64,000 bases of DNA from NCBI RefSeq assembly GCF_900112155.1, contig NZ_FOKQ01000016.1, positions 23,163 through 87,162 of the forward strand, in the 5' to 3' direction. Below the pieces are notes generated by a model that was not told the origin of the DNA, searched no databases, and saw nothing but the letters and a program-made list of their open reading frames with translations. Below are positions 34,904-42,419 of this stretch, in pieces (position 1 is the first letter of the stretch; each line of letters starts with the position of its first letter). This DNA is from Hominimerdicola alba. Its GTDB lineage: Bacteria; Bacillota; Clostridia; Oscillospirales; Ruminococcaceae. The position numbers and the translations under genes are program-made.

Positions 34904-35653
34904 TCAGTAATTTATCGATACACCTTTTTCTCTGAGTGCGTTTTCAACTTCTTCAGAAAACCTGGCATCAACCGTAACTTCTTCAAGTGAATCCATACCG
35001 CAGATGTCATTTCCGATCTCAGGATCGGACTGATGTAAAGTCAATGATTTTACAGTGTCCATTTTATCAAGTCCCGAGATCTTTTCGCAGGTGCTGATCT
35101 CCAGTGTTTCCAATTTTTCCAGCTGAGAAAAATCTTCACAGTTAATGTCATCTCCGCAATAGATGCTAAGTTCTTTTATGTTTTTCAGTTCGTTCAATTC
35201 GTTTAAAGACAATTCTCTCCCGCCATCTATAGCTAATGTTTCTAATTCTTTTAATCCGGATATATCTTCGATAGTTGTAAATCCGCTAAAGTAACCGATC
35301 CTCAGTTCTTTCAATCCAGTACACTTGTTCAGACTCGACCAGTTATCACATTTACCGCCAAGATGCAATTTTTTCAAATTGGGATTTGAAACATCATTTA
35401 AATTCAGGCTTTTGGAAAAAGGTCCGACGAAATCAATTTTTTCAAGTTCGGGACAGTATCTTATAAATTTTATACACGGTTCATTTTCCGAATAAACAAA
35501 CATTCCCTTGACATTGCCTGACATATGAAAGCCTTCATCACCGTTCTGATCACTGCAATAGATCAAAAACGGCTTACCGAGATATGGTGTAAAGATCCTC
35601 ACAAGCACGATACATACAACACATATTGAGATCATCAATTTCTTATTTTTCAT
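34904..35653 (-). CDS. Membrane-anchored leucine-rich repeat protein
   Basis: 249 residues; the ATG follows GTGAGGGAG. An uncleaved membrane anchor (about 6-28) is followed by leucine-rich repeats of 21-24 residues: NPNLKKLHLGGKCDNWSSLN, CTGLKELRIGYFSGFTTIED, LKELETLAIDGG, LKNIKELSIYCG, LEKLETLEISTC, MDTVKSLTLHQ, MDSLEEVTVDA. The C-terminus ALREKGVSINY echoes the end of the gene at 53854 (RLHEKGVEYN), so the two are distant relatives. Function unknown; it probably binds a partner at the cell surface. Confidence 0.75.
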   Translation of the reverse strand: MKNKKLMISICVVCIVLVRIFTPYLGKPFLIYCSDQNGDEGFHMSGNVKGMFVYSENEPCIKFIRYCPELEKIDFVGPFSKSLNLNDVSNPNLKKLHLGGKCDNWSSLNKCTGLKELRIGYFSGFTTIEDISGLKELETLAIDGGRELSLNELNELKNIKELSIYCGDDINCEDFSQLEKLETLEISTCEKISGLDKMDTVKSLTLHQSDPEIGNDICGMDSLEEVTVDARFSEEVENALREKGVSINY

Positions 35654-35972
35654 TTTTCTCCCTCACATATTTTTATTATTCAGATACGATTTTATTATAC
35701 CATATGCCATTTGCGATTTCAAATATATGGTTGTAAATTTTTGATATACGGATCGCGGTTTGCACCGCCGGGAACATGATCATGCGATCGGATGCGCCGG
35801 CTTGCGGCTGCATATTTATTCTGCTTGCTTGAAAATAAATGTTCCACGTGAAACTTTTGTGTTTGTATGATAATACTTGTACTGCGGTGGGCATTTCGCT
35901 CCTGACGGGGCGAGTCATCGGAAACGTTTCGCTGTCCGATGACGGCGCGACAATATATTTACGCAAACAGAA
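35654..35972. other. Gene-free region with parS-like site
   Basis: Minus and plus frames here (such as 35676-35966) lack ribosome sites and family features. The notable element is the parS-like palindrome at 35840-35855. A run around GTCATCGGAAACGTTTCGCTGTCCGATGAC (35914-35943) forms a long imperfect hairpin. Confidence 0.5.
35840..35855. promoter_or_regulatory. parS: parS-like centromere site
   Basis: TGTTCCACGTGAAACT matches the ParB-binding parS consensus TGTTNCACGTGAAACA at 15 of 16 positions; the C in position 5 is an accepted variant. parS sites lie in the origin-proximal part of bacterial chromosomes. No parAB genes are in the window. Confidence 0.75.
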
Positions 35973-36290
35973 AGAGCGTGGACGTTTGAATTGTCCACGC
36001 TCTGAGATTTTTTATTGCCGCACCTTTTTAATAGGGCGGGTGGTTTGCTGTTCTATTTACAGCGCTCTTGCCACGTCGGTTTAGCGCCTTGAGTTGAGGG
36101 CTCTGCCCTCAAACTCCCGCAAGCCTTTCGCGAAAAGCTTGCGCCAAAGCTCTATTCGCACACTGCTTTGTTGTGCTTACCTTGCTTATTCTGCGTCGGA
36201 GTTTCCCACGTTTACCGCCATGCTATCCTAAGCCCCGCAAAGTCCGCTGCCCTGCCAACAATTATGAATTATAAACCATGAATTGTGAAT
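35973..36290 (+). repeat. Dispersed repeat R1, copy 2 (complete)
   Basis: It opens with a terminator hairpin AGAGCGTGGAC (35973-35983) / GTCCACGCTCT (35993-36003) and GATTTTTTATTG. It continues through GAGGGCTCTGCCCTC, CTCCCGCAAGCC, CGCGAAAAGCTTG, GTTGTGCTTACCTTG and GTTTACCGCCATGCTATCC, and ends in TGCCAACAATTATGAATT plus an AATTGTGAAT tail. The end overlaps the last codons of the diguanylate cyclase gene on the opposite strand. Confidence 0.8.
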
Positions 36291-37932
36291 CATCTTTCAT
36301 TTGCTTTTTCTTCTCATACATACGCTTATCCGCCAGCTGTTCTGCTGTTTCAAGCATATCTGCCCGCGCTGTGTACTGTGCATAGCCGTAGGCTATCTGC
36401 ATTGGTACAGGGGGAGCATTCTTTTCGTTGTATTCTGCCGATTCTTTTTCAAGCTTTGCCAACGCTGCGGATACTTCTGCTTCTCCGACTTTCTGGGCGA
36501 TAACTATGAACTCATCGCCGCCTGTGCGGAAACAGGTGCCTATATTATCAAAACTGCTCGTGATAAGGTTCGCCGCATTGATGATATGCCTGTCGCCCTC
36601 AGCATGGCCGTATACATCATTGACCTTTTTCAGGTCATTGATATCCAGCTGTATAACGGTACAGCTTAGATGTTCTGTACGAATCTCATTCTCCTTGCGG
36701 TGGAATGCAAGACGGTTGTTCAGCCCTGTAAGGCTGTCGGTATACGCCAGCTTTTCCATCAGTGCCGAACGTTCTTTTTCAACCGCAAGACGTGTGCGCT
36801 CGCTCATAAGGAATATGCCCATCAGCACCATGAAGACCAGCACTCCTATACGTGTGAAAAAGCTGTTGCCGAATATCCTTATATTTACCAGACGGTATCT
36901 CAGGATATCTGCAGCGGCACCTGCCAGCGCCGATGACATTCCGATTATAACCATATACAGCAGATTGCGGTCGGTATCCGTCTTTTTGAATGCCCGCACC
37001 ATCAGGACTACGGTCATTATCAGCGCCAATGCAATGCCGATATGTGATACAGTCAGCATAAGCGCCACATCGCTTTTGCCCAGCAGTGAAAGTACAGAAG
37101 TCACGATAAAGTTCAGAGTATTATACACGAACATTATGGGCAGGAATACCGTATCACGCTGATGAGTCACGCTTGCCACGAAGGACACAGGGAAATAGGA
37201 GATGAACATCAGTGACAGCGCCGCACAGAATCGCACAAAAGCTGACCTTTCAGTAATAAGCTGAAACACCATGGTCTCGTTGGCGGCATACACTCCCACC
37301 AGCACCGCGAACGCGCCCAGTGAGAAGAAATCAACGCTGTTGCTCTCGGTAGAATTTCCGCGTATACAACCGCCTGTCAGCATAAGAACGCCGTACATCA
37401 GTATCAGTACGCAAACGGCAAATCCGGGCAGTTCTTTCTGGTAGAGGTCGTTGAGGAATACGCCCGATTCTTCTATCTTTATATTTTTTATCTTTGCCGC
37501 GGCATTTTTATACAGCGGAGATATCTCCAGCGTTACCGTTGAAACATTTTCGGGTATGGCTATCATATGTACGCGCATACCGTAGGAGAATCCGTACAGC
37601 GGTGCAGAAGCGGAATACCTGAATTCGTAGGCGAGCTCGCCGTCAAAATATACTGCTATATCGCCGTCATGTGTCTGTAAACATAGGTCTCTTCCCAAAA
37701 CCTCTGTATCGGCAAGGCTGTGCTTTATGATCACCTTTTCCTTCGGCAGGCTTTTTATGGATATCTCTTCGCCGCTCTCAGTCACCCAGCCCTCTGAAAG
37801 GTCACAGGCAGGGGCAAGCGCATCGCCCTCGGGGGTACCTATGCACATTTCGCCCACGATAACGCACATCAGTATTGCAAGAGGAAGCAAAGCGGTAAAT
37901 ATTATCAGCCTTTTTGTACGGAATATCTTCAA
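36262..37932 (-). CDS. Membrane diguanylate cyclase (7TM sensor, GGDEF)
   Basis: 556 residues from a TTG at 37932, behind GGGAGGAGG at 8 bp. An N-terminal helix and a beta-rich outer domain (about 45-155) resemble 7TMR-DISM extracellular sensors, then seven membrane helices (about 170-385), a short coiled coil, and a GGDEF domain starting DSLTGLNNRLAFHRKE. The signature RTGGDEF is intact, so it should make c-di-GMP. No upstream RxxD inhibitory site was noted. The last eight residues (SQFMVYNS) and the stop are encoded by the end of repeat R1. The EAL gene lies 44 bp upstream on the same strand. Confidence 0.9.
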   Translation of the reverse strand: MKIFRTKRLIIFTALLPLAILMCVIVGEMCIGTPEGDALAPACDLSEGWVTESGEEISIKSLPKEKVIIKHSLADTEVLGRDLCLQTHDGDIAVYFDGELAYEFRYSASAPLYGFSYGMRVHMIAIPENVSTVTLEISPLYKNAAAKIKNIKIEESGVFLNDLYQKELPGFAVCVLILMYGVLMLTGGCIRGNSTESNSVDFFSLGAFAVLVGVYAANETMVFQLITERSAFVRFCAALSLMFISYFPVSFVASVTHQRDTVFLPIMFVYNTLNFIVTSVLSLLGKSDVALMLTVSHIGIALALIMTVVLMVRAFKKTDTDRNLLYMVIIGMSSALAGAAADILRYRLVNIRIFGNSFFTRIGVLVFMVLMGIFLMSERTRLAVEKERSALMEKLAYTDSLTGLNNRLAFHRKENEIRTEHLSCTVIQLDINDLKKVNDVYGHAEGDRHIINAANLITSSFDNIGTCFRTGGDEFIVIAQKVGEAEVSAALAKLEKESAEYNEKNAPPVPMQIAYGYAQYTARADMLETAEQLADKRMYEKKKQMKDDSQFMVYNS

Positions 37933-37976
37933 GGTCTAAACCTCCTCCCGAAGATGAGATCTTTCTGACAGGGATA

Positions 37977-40076
37977 TTATTCGCTTTTACCGCTGCACGC
38001 CAGGATAGTATCGCACTCGCTGCCGTTTATGGTTATGGAAGTCCTGCCTCCAACATTCCTGATATTTTCGGCTGTGGTGATATATCCCAGCGAGTTCGCC
38101 AGATCCACAGAAAGGGTAACGCCGTCAGTGGAAATGTCAGTCCTGCCGTTTGCCGAACCGAAAGCCAGTGCTTTTGAACCGTCAGCCGAGATATCCACGT
38201 TTGCGCTTTCCAGTTTGATATCCGAATCACCGCGCAGCGCTCCAAAGGCTGTAAGTTCAAAGGCATGGATATTCTCATGTATGTTCAGCTGTTCGATATG
38301 GATATCCGCGTTGCCGCAGGTAAGTGTACCTACGCCTGTTGCCATCTGGCTGTTCAGATTGACATTCACGCTGGAATAGATCATATGTATCTTCGCACTG
38401 CCGCCCACAGCGCCAATACCAACGTTGAATGCGCCGTTGAGAGCCATTGAAAGGTCACAGCCCAGTATCTCTATCTTTGAATCTCCGTCAAAAGCTCCTA
38501 CGCCAACGCTGGAAGCTCCTGCTGTATTTAAGGTGTATCTGCCCCTGCCGATGGATATCTCACCGCCTCTGCCCGAGCCGATGCACACACCCGTATGGCT
38601 TTTGGCGTTCACCGATATAGTGCCGTCATGACCGAATTCAAGTCTGCCGTGGGCAGATGACAGGTCATTGCCGATGCCGTAGTAATCTGCATCACCCAGC
38701 TGTATATCCAGGTCGCCCGTACCCTCGGTGCTGAACTTGGAGCTTTCGTCCACCCTTATTCCGCCCCCTGTCAGCTTATTGCTGCCCATAAGACGCAGGG
38801 TTATACAGCTCTCGTTGCCGATATCTATGCAGGGTCTGCCTACGATGTTTGAAAGATGGGCATTCTCCAGCACCACCATGCCGTTGAATCCGTCGGAGCA
38901 GAGTATATGTATGCCCGAATCGTAATTCTCCGAACCGACTATGGTAACATTGCCGTCGTGATACCTGAAACCGATGTGTATACAGCTGTAGCCCTCTTTG
39001 CCAAGTCTTTCCAGTGATACTTTCTCATACTTCTCCGCTGAGTATATCTTCAATCGTCTGCCGTCTTCAAGTTCGTGGCGGCACTCGACTATCTCCTGTC
39101 GGCGCTCGTAAGGTATCTCGGATAGTATCTCTGCCGAGGGACGTGCAGTGTAGAATCCCTGTATCAGGTCAACACCCAGCAGTATCACCGTGCGGAGCTC
39201 ATCGTAAGTCTCAACGCCCTCAGCAAGGGCTTTAAGACCGTTCTCATGGCAGAAATCTATTATCTCGCGGACAAAGTGCTTTTTGTTGGTATTATTGGCT
39301 ATATCCGTGATTAGCATTCTGTCTATCTTGACGAAGTTAGGTGTGTATCTAAGCAGGTTTGATATATTGGAATATCCCGTGCCGAAATCGTCTATGGCTA
39401 TGGGTATGCCGAGAGAATCGTATTTTTCCTTTATCTTAGCCAGCTTGCTGTCATCGAATTCCGATATCTCCGTTATCTCTATGACCACTATATCAGCGTG
39501 GTCTTCAAGCAGAAGCTCTATCTCCTGTTCCTTTTCGGGGGAAGTTCGCACATTGGCTATGCTGTTGATGAACACAGGTCTGCCATGAAGACTTTCGCTG
39601 TTTTCTTTCAGCAGGTTCAGCACATTCAGGAACGTGTATTCCTCCACCTCGCTGAGTCTGCCGGAAAGCTCTGCATATTTCAGTATATGGAACGGAGTTA
39701 TCCCCTCCACGCCGTCAGCGCGCATCAGGGCTTCATAGGCGAATATCTGTCCATTATCGGCACGTACTATAGGTTGAAAATGGTAGGTCAGCTGATTGAC
39801 ATCAAGCAGCTGCTGCACTTTCAGATATTCGTTCCTTGCAGCTCCCGAAAGCTCGGCTGCACCGCCGGAGCTGTTCTTTTCTTCAAGCTGCTGCATGACG
39901 CTGTGGGCGTAAGCAGAAAAGGCCTGATGCAGCTCCATCAATCCGTCTTCACCCACATCGGCAAGCATAGCTTTGTATTTCTCGTCAAGGGTGCTAAGTT
40001 CGCTCATGCTCCCCGCCCCTGATGCTTTTTCAAGGTATTCCTTCATCAGCAGTATACCTTTGCCTTTGCTGTTCAT
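37977..40076 (-). CDS. EAL phosphodiesterase fused to beta-solenoid-like domain
   Basis: 699 residues; the ATG follows GTGGTGAT (an ATG ten codons in is an alternative). After a helical N-terminus (about 1-95) comes an EAL domain with all catalytic motifs: YEALMRADG, VIEITEISEF, AIDDFGTGYSN, VKIDRML and EGVETYDEL. From about residue 345 to the end lies a repetitive, Gly/Ser/Asp-rich beta region with a unit near 30-33 residues marked by (G)VGIG-A-x-GG-x-x-I-x-I (GVCIGSGRGGEISIG, GVGAFDGDSKIEI, GIGAVGGSAKIHM, GVGTLTCGNADIHI, AFGALRGDSDIKL, AFGSANGRTDIST). It has no signal peptide or membrane helix, so the solenoid is cytoplasmic. Confidence 0.85.
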   Translation of the reverse strand: MNSKGKGILLMKEYLEKASGAGSMSELSTLDEKYKAMLADVGEDGLMELHQAFSAYAHSVMQQLEEKNSSGGAAELSGAARNEYLKVQQLLDVNQLTYHFQPIVRADNGQIFAYEALMRADGVEGITPFHILKYAELSGRLSEVEEYTFLNVLNLLKENSESLHGRPVFINSIANVRTSPEKEQEIELLLEDHADIVVIEITEISEFDDSKLAKIKEKYDSLGIPIAIDDFGTGYSNISNLLRYTPNFVKIDRMLITDIANNTNKKHFVREIIDFCHENGLKALAEGVETYDELRTVILLGVDLIQGFYTARPSAEILSEIPYERRQEIVECRHELEDGRRLKIYSAEKYEKVSLERLGKEGYSCIHIGFRYHDGNVTIVGSENYDSGIHILCSDGFNGMVVLENAHLSNIVGRPCIDIGNESCITLRLMGSNKLTGGGIRVDESSKFSTEGTGDLDIQLGDADYYGIGNDLSSAHGRLEFGHDGTISVNAKSHTGVCIGSGRGGEISIGRGRYTLNTAGASSVGVGAFDGDSKIEILGCDLSMALNGAFNVGIGAVGGSAKIHMIYSSVNVNLNSQMATGVGTLTCGNADIHIEQLNIHENIHAFELTAFGALRGDSDIKLESANVDISADGSKALAFGSANGRTDISTDGVTLSVDLANSLGYITTAENIRNVGGRTSITINGSECDTILACSGKSE

Positions 40077-40309
40077 ATTATCACCACTTTATAAATTGCC
40101 ATTAAATAACTATTCCACCGACTCTTTGATCAAAAAATAATAAGCACGCAGAAGTTTTTGTGCTTGATTACTAAAAATCACAAAATTACCCAAGATTATT
40201 AGTTATATTATACCACATCCATAAATAATAGTCAAGCATTTGGCAATAAGTTTTTCATTTTTACGATCCCTGATTTTAAATAATTAATTGAAAAATTTCA
40301 ACAATAATA
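40077..40309. other. AT-rich divergent region of the c-di-GMP cluster
   Basis: No gene. It contains a small hairpin (AAGCAC/GTGCTT near 40143-40166) and the promoter side of the EAL gene. I saw no c-di-GMP riboswitch fold. Confidence 0.4.
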
Positions 40310-40338
40310 TTGACTAAATTATGAAAATATAGTATAAT
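40310..40338 (+). promoter_or_regulatory. Promoter of the second diguanylate cyclase
   Basis: TTGACT (40310-40315), 17 bp, TATAAT (40333-40338). Confidence 0.85.
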
Positions 40339-40386
40339 ATAAATGAACTACTTTGATTATCAAACAACCAAAGAGGTGAATACTGC

Positions 40387-41862
40387 ATGACAGACGATAA
40401 CAAACGCTTTTCTATTAAAATAAAAATGTATCTTTTCGTGACGCTGACGGTGTTCGCGGTGGCGGCAGGGACTGCCATGATAGCATTTATCACCAGTATC
40501 AACCGAATAGATGCCTATTACAAGCAGTGCGCTTCCGATAACGCAAAAAATGTTGCTTCGATGATGGACGGCGACTATCTTGCAGAGCTTAGAGCCGCGG
40601 CGGAAGATGAAAACTATCAGCAGATCAGGGCGAAAGCGGCTGAAGAAGATGACGACGCTCCCATTGAAGAATACCTAAGAGAGAAAGGTCTGTTTGAGCA
40701 GTACTGCCGTACCCGTGATTATATATCGCAGTATGTGAGCAATATCAAGGATATGAAATATATCTACGTGCTTGCCTATGGCGATAAGGACGCTGAGCAG
40801 GATATGTACATTGTCAACGATGACACTTCTCCCCTATCCGATATCGGCTACTATGAGGACCGTGAAAAGGAACTGCTGGGTATGGATCTTGCTGCCCTGC
40901 CTGAGCCTACCATATCAAACGGCGACTGGGGCTGGCTCTGTTCGGATTTTGAGCCCGTTTACGATACAAAGGGCGAATGTGTATGTGTAGTGGGCTGTGA
41001 TTTCGACATGGACGATGTTATGAAAGCACGAACCAGACTGCTGGTCTACCTTGTGCTGGGATCTCTGGGATTTGTGGCTGTGGTGCTGACAGGTGCCGTG
41101 CTTTTCGTCAACAAGCTGCTGATAAGACCCCTCGATGCTATGACAAGGGAGATAAAAAAGTTCAAACCCTCGGAACATCTCAGCTATGAAGAAGCAGGTG
41201 TCATTGACCTTGATATCGACCGAAATGACGAGATAGGCGAGATATACCGATGTATACGCCATATGGAGATCGATACCATCGACAAGCTGAACGACCTCTA
41301 CAATCTGCAGGCTGACAAGCTGAAAGCCGAAGCCGACATCAAAGCGCAGCAGCAGCAGATAGGTCAGCTGAGTATCGAGACATACAAGGACGCCCTTACA
41401 GGTGTGGGCAACAAGGCGGCATACATCAAGAAGACCGAGGATTTCACCGCCGAATATCCTAAAGAATTCGCTATCGTCATGGTGGATATGAACAATCTCA
41501 AACGGATAAACGACGAGTACGGACACAAGTCGGGAGACCATTATATAAAGGGCTGCTGCCGAATGATATGCGAGGCTTACAAGCATTCCCCCGTGTACAG
41601 GATAGGCGGTGACGAGTTCCTGGTACTGCTGCAGGGCACTGATTATCAGAACCGCTGGGAGATATTTGACCAGCTGAGATCTGATTTTGAAGAAAGCTAT
41701 TCCCATACCGAAGCTGAGCCCTGGGACAGATTCTCGGCGGCTGTGGGCATGGCAGAAAAAGCTTCAGATGATATGACGCTGGATTTCGTTTTCAAGCGCG
41801 CCGACAAGGCGATGTACGAAAACAAGACGGAATTCAAGAAAAAATTTGGCAGCTACAGATGA
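40387..41862 (+). CDS. Membrane diguanylate cyclase (Cache-like sensor, HAMP, GGDEF)
   Basis: 491 residues; the ATG follows AGAGGTG. A membrane helix (about 14-36), an extracellular sensor of about 180 residues resembling a double Cache domain (NIKDMKYIYVLAYGDKDAEQ, PTISNGDWGWLCSDFEPVYD), a second helix (about 218-240), a HAMP-like segment, a coiled coil, and a GGDEF domain starting DALTGVGNKAAYIKK with intact RIGGDEF. It should make c-di-GMP in response to an outside signal. It is divergent from the EAL gene and completes a cluster of two cyclases and one phosphodiesterase. Confidence 0.9.
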   Translation: MTDDNKRFSIKIKMYLFVTLTVFAVAAGTAMIAFITSINRIDAYYKQCASDNAKNVASMMDGDYLAELRAAAEDENYQQIRAKAAEEDDDAPIEEYLREKGLFEQYCRTRDYISQYVSNIKDMKYIYVLAYGDKDAEQDMYIVNDDTSPLSDIGYYEDREKELLGMDLAALPEPTISNGDWGWLCSDFEPVYDTKGECVCVVGCDFDMDDVMKARTRLLVYLVLGSLGFVAVVLTGAVLFVNKLLIRPLDAMTREIKKFKPSEHLSYEEAGVIDLDIDRNDEIGEIYRCIRHMEIDTIDKLNDLYNLQADKLKAEADIKAQQQQIGQLSIETYKDALTGVGNKAAYIKKTEDFTAEYPKEFAIVMVDMNNLKRINDEYGHKSGDHYIKGCCRMICEAYKHSPVYRIGGDEFLVLLQGTDYQNRWEIFDQLRSDFEESYSHTEAEPWDRFSAAVGMAEKASDDMTLDFVFKRADKAMYENKTEFKKKFGSYR

Positions 41863-41911
41863 TATATCAGCAATTATTAATTTGTTATAAGATAAAAATT
41901 TATAAATTCTA

Positions 41912-41940
41912 TTGACATTTATATTTTTATGTGCTATAAT
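41912..41940 (+). promoter_or_regulatory. Strong promoter of an orphan transcription unit
   Basis: TTGACA (41912-41917), 17 bp, TATAAT (41935-41940): a perfect sigma-A promoter with no recognised gene behind it. Confidence 0.85.
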
Positions 41941-41996
41941 GATGACAGTAGAAAGGTTAGCATTTTTGAACAAAATAATATCATAAGTTAATCTTA

Positions 41997-42173
41997 ATGA
42001 TGTACAATGCGGTGGAAACTTTTGGAAATCTTGCCATGAGTCCAAAAGAAAAGGGCAACCGTATTACAGTAAATGATGTAGTCTGTATTCATATAGCGGA
42101 CACATTTGCAGGAACCACAGTATATGCGGACGATATGTGGATAGTTTCGGCGTCATTTACAAAAAATGTTTAA
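41997..42173 (+). CDS. Candidate 58-residue protein of unknown function
   Basis: A short frame starting with paired ATGs (41997, 42000) and ending TAA at 42171. The product (MMYNAVETFGNLAM, then GNRITVNDVVCIHIADTFAG and DDMWIVSASFTKNV) has protein-like composition. However there is no clear ribosome site in front of the ATGs, and an internal ATG at 42036 is an alternative. It follows the strong promoter at 41912 and is followed by structured DNA and a terminator. It may be a small gene, a remnant of a larger one, or a chance frame in a non-coding RNA. Confidence 0.35.
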   Translation: MMYNAVETFGNLAMSPKEKGNRITVNDVVCIHIADTFAGTTVYADDMWIVSASFTKNV

Positions 42174-42202
42174 AACCTTCCTAAACTCTTTTCTCCAAAG
42201 CC

Positions 42203-42282
42203 GATGGGGCTGCTTTTAAATTTGTGTTATCAAGAAGCTTGCTCATTTCTCCTTTTGACCTGGCAGCCCGTCGGAAAAATAT
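42203..42282. other. Long inverted repeat in the orphan unit
   Basis: CCGATGGGGCTGC (about 42203-42215) pairs imperfectly with GGCAGCCCGTCGG (about 42270-42282), closing a long AT-rich loop. It lacks a T-run, so it looks like an RNA structure or a small repeat and not a terminator. Confidence 0.45.
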
Positions 42283-42307
42283 TATTCCGTTTATACGGAT
42301 AAGATAA

Positions 42308-42333
42308 ACAGCCCTCGTGAAGACGGGGGCTGT
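42308..42333 (+). terminator. Terminator of the orphan unit
   Basis: ACAGCCCtCGT / ACGgGGGCTGT stem with a GAAG loop, followed by TGTTTTG. Confidence 0.75.
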
Positions 42334-42349
42334 TGTTTTGCAGAAGAAA

Positions 42350-42376
42350 AGCTCACAGGCAAAATACCTGTGAGCT
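42350..42376. terminator. Bidirectional terminator
   Basis: AGCTCACAGG and CCTGTGAGCT form a perfect 10-bp stem. CTTCTTTTTT follows on the plus side and TTTCTTCTG on the minus side. It ends the PL11 gene transcript. Confidence 0.85.
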
Positions 42377-42419
42377 CTCTTCTTTTTTGGGAAGTATGTA
42401 TTTTATCGGGGTAACTATA

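Noticed and set aside
35676..35966. Minus-strand frame of 96 codons
   Set aside because: It crosses the parS-like site and hairpins, has no ribosome site and no recognisable pattern.
40077..40386. c-di-GMP riboswitch upstream of the GGDEF/EAL genes
   Set aside because: I looked for the conserved core of the c-di-GMP-I class and saw neither it nor a clear expression platform.
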